A DNA stretch of 34,158 bases from Prevotella sp. GTDB lineage: Bacteria; Bacteroidota; Bacteroidia; Bacteroidales; Bacteroidaceae. The notes under the pieces were generated by a model that was given only the letters and a program-made list of their open reading frames with translations, made no database searches and was not told the origin of the DNA. The stretch covers positions 1 to 34,158 of the forward strand of contig JALFSW010000020.1 of assembly GCA_022779305.1 (NCBI GenBank), given 5' to 3'. This document shows, in pieces, positions 33,917-34,158 of the stretch (its first letter is position 1; each line of letters starts with the position of its first letter). Made by a program: the position numbers and the translations under genes.

Positions 33917-34018
33917 TGCGTTCCAACTGTGGTTCATTTGGAAATCGTTTTTGGAGGATTTGAAAAGTAATTGGTTTTCAGATTGTTGTGATTTTTTCTT
34001 TATAAGGACGTTCAAATC

Positions 34019-34158
34019 GGTAGTGTCCTAAAAAAGTGTGTAAGCCCATTTTTTCTTATCTTTGTAATGTTGAAAATAAAAACAAAAAAGAATGGAACTT
34101 ACACAGTCACAAATTTCGGAAATTATTTCCAATTACACAAGCAGTAGCGCTGGTTTTG
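34019..34158 (+). mobile_element. left end of an insertion sequence, probably IS256 family (cut by window edge)
   Basis: The sequence from about 34019 (ggtagtgtcctaaaaaagtg) looks like the outer inverted repeat of an IS256/Mutator-type element. A TATCTTTG -7 box at 34057-34064 and an ATG at 34092 follow. The exact left end cannot be fixed without the right end. It is unrelated to the MITE termini described above. Confidence 0.5.
34092..34158 (+). CDS. N-terminus of a probable IS256-family transposase (partial)
   Basis: The open frame begins at ATG 34092 and reads MELTQSQISEIISNYTSSSA before leaving the window. The MELT-x-x-Q-I opening and the upstream inverted-repeat-like sequence fit Mutator-type transposases. 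Only 22 residues are visible, so the family is provisional. Confidence 0.5.
   Translation, partial: MELTQSQISEIISNYTSSSAGF

Noticed and set aside
34019..34158. The IS at the right edge as the source of transposase for the MITE family
   Set aside because: Its end (ggtagtgtcctaaaaaagtg) shares no similarity with CCCAAWTCGGTCATTAG, so it is not the mobilising partner.
1..34158. CRISPR array, tRNA or rRNA genes, prophage
   Set aside because: No regular spacer-repeat pattern, no cloverleaf or rRNA sequence and no phage structural genes were seen in the window.

Overview
The window is a chromosomal segment from a member of the Bacteroidota, most likely a Prevotella-type organism. The evidence is a SusC/SusD polysaccharide utilisation operon, many -7 boxes of the Bacteroidota form TAnnTTTG (some with a TTTG-like -33 box 19-21 bp upstream), A-rich ribosome binding regions, and housekeeping proteins that read as Bacteroidales versions. 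All identifications come from reading the sequence and protein motifs; no database was searched.

Layout. 1-2320: pirin and a Crp/Fnr-type regulator on the minus strand. 2476-5884: lepA and the PLP synthase pair pdxS-pdxT, also minus. 6419-16008: a five-gene minus-strand operon, transcribed susC, susD, surface glycan-binding lipoprotein, GH26 lipoprotein, SGNH acetylesterase. This looks like a beta-mannan, probably acetylated-mannan, utilisation locus. Mannose-6-phosphate isomerase (manA, 16542-17504) diverges from it and would carry mannose-6-phosphate into glycolysis. 17703-22904: plus-strand RNA 2'-O-methyltransferase, then a tight run of Fur-family regulator, purA, hisS, a cyclophilin and a small unknown protein, closed by a terminator. 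23208-28689: minus-strand TonB-receptor-like outer-membrane protein, trmB, a DUF4112-like membrane protein and a secreted alpha/beta-hydrolase esterase. 28839-30830: a patch with signs of decay or transfer, holding a C-terminal remnant of an ABC-2 permease, a solitary HsdR-N-type nuclease-fold protein and a small gene that looks frameshifted. 31227-33822: a flavinylated FMN-binding/polyferredoxin membrane protein and cca. The right edge cuts into what looks like an IS256-family element.

Two repeat families run through the intergenic DNA. The first is a 192-194 bp element with about 17 bp terminal inverted repeats (CCCAAWTCGGTCATTAG), present four times and flanked by 5 bp direct repeats of differing AT-rich sequence. 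This is the structure of a non-autonomous transposable element (MITE). Three copies lie immediately upstream of pirin, pdxS and manA, all in the same orientation relative to the gene they precede, and every copy holds a short open frame of similar sequence (consensus about M-x-K-x-M-P-T-S-x-C-K-x-L-G-S). The second family is a shorter palindromic repeat with core CAACTGAGSCTCA, found at four places, each just beyond the 3' end of a gene. These two families, together with a structured candidate leader RNA upstream of pdxS, are the most unusual content of the window.
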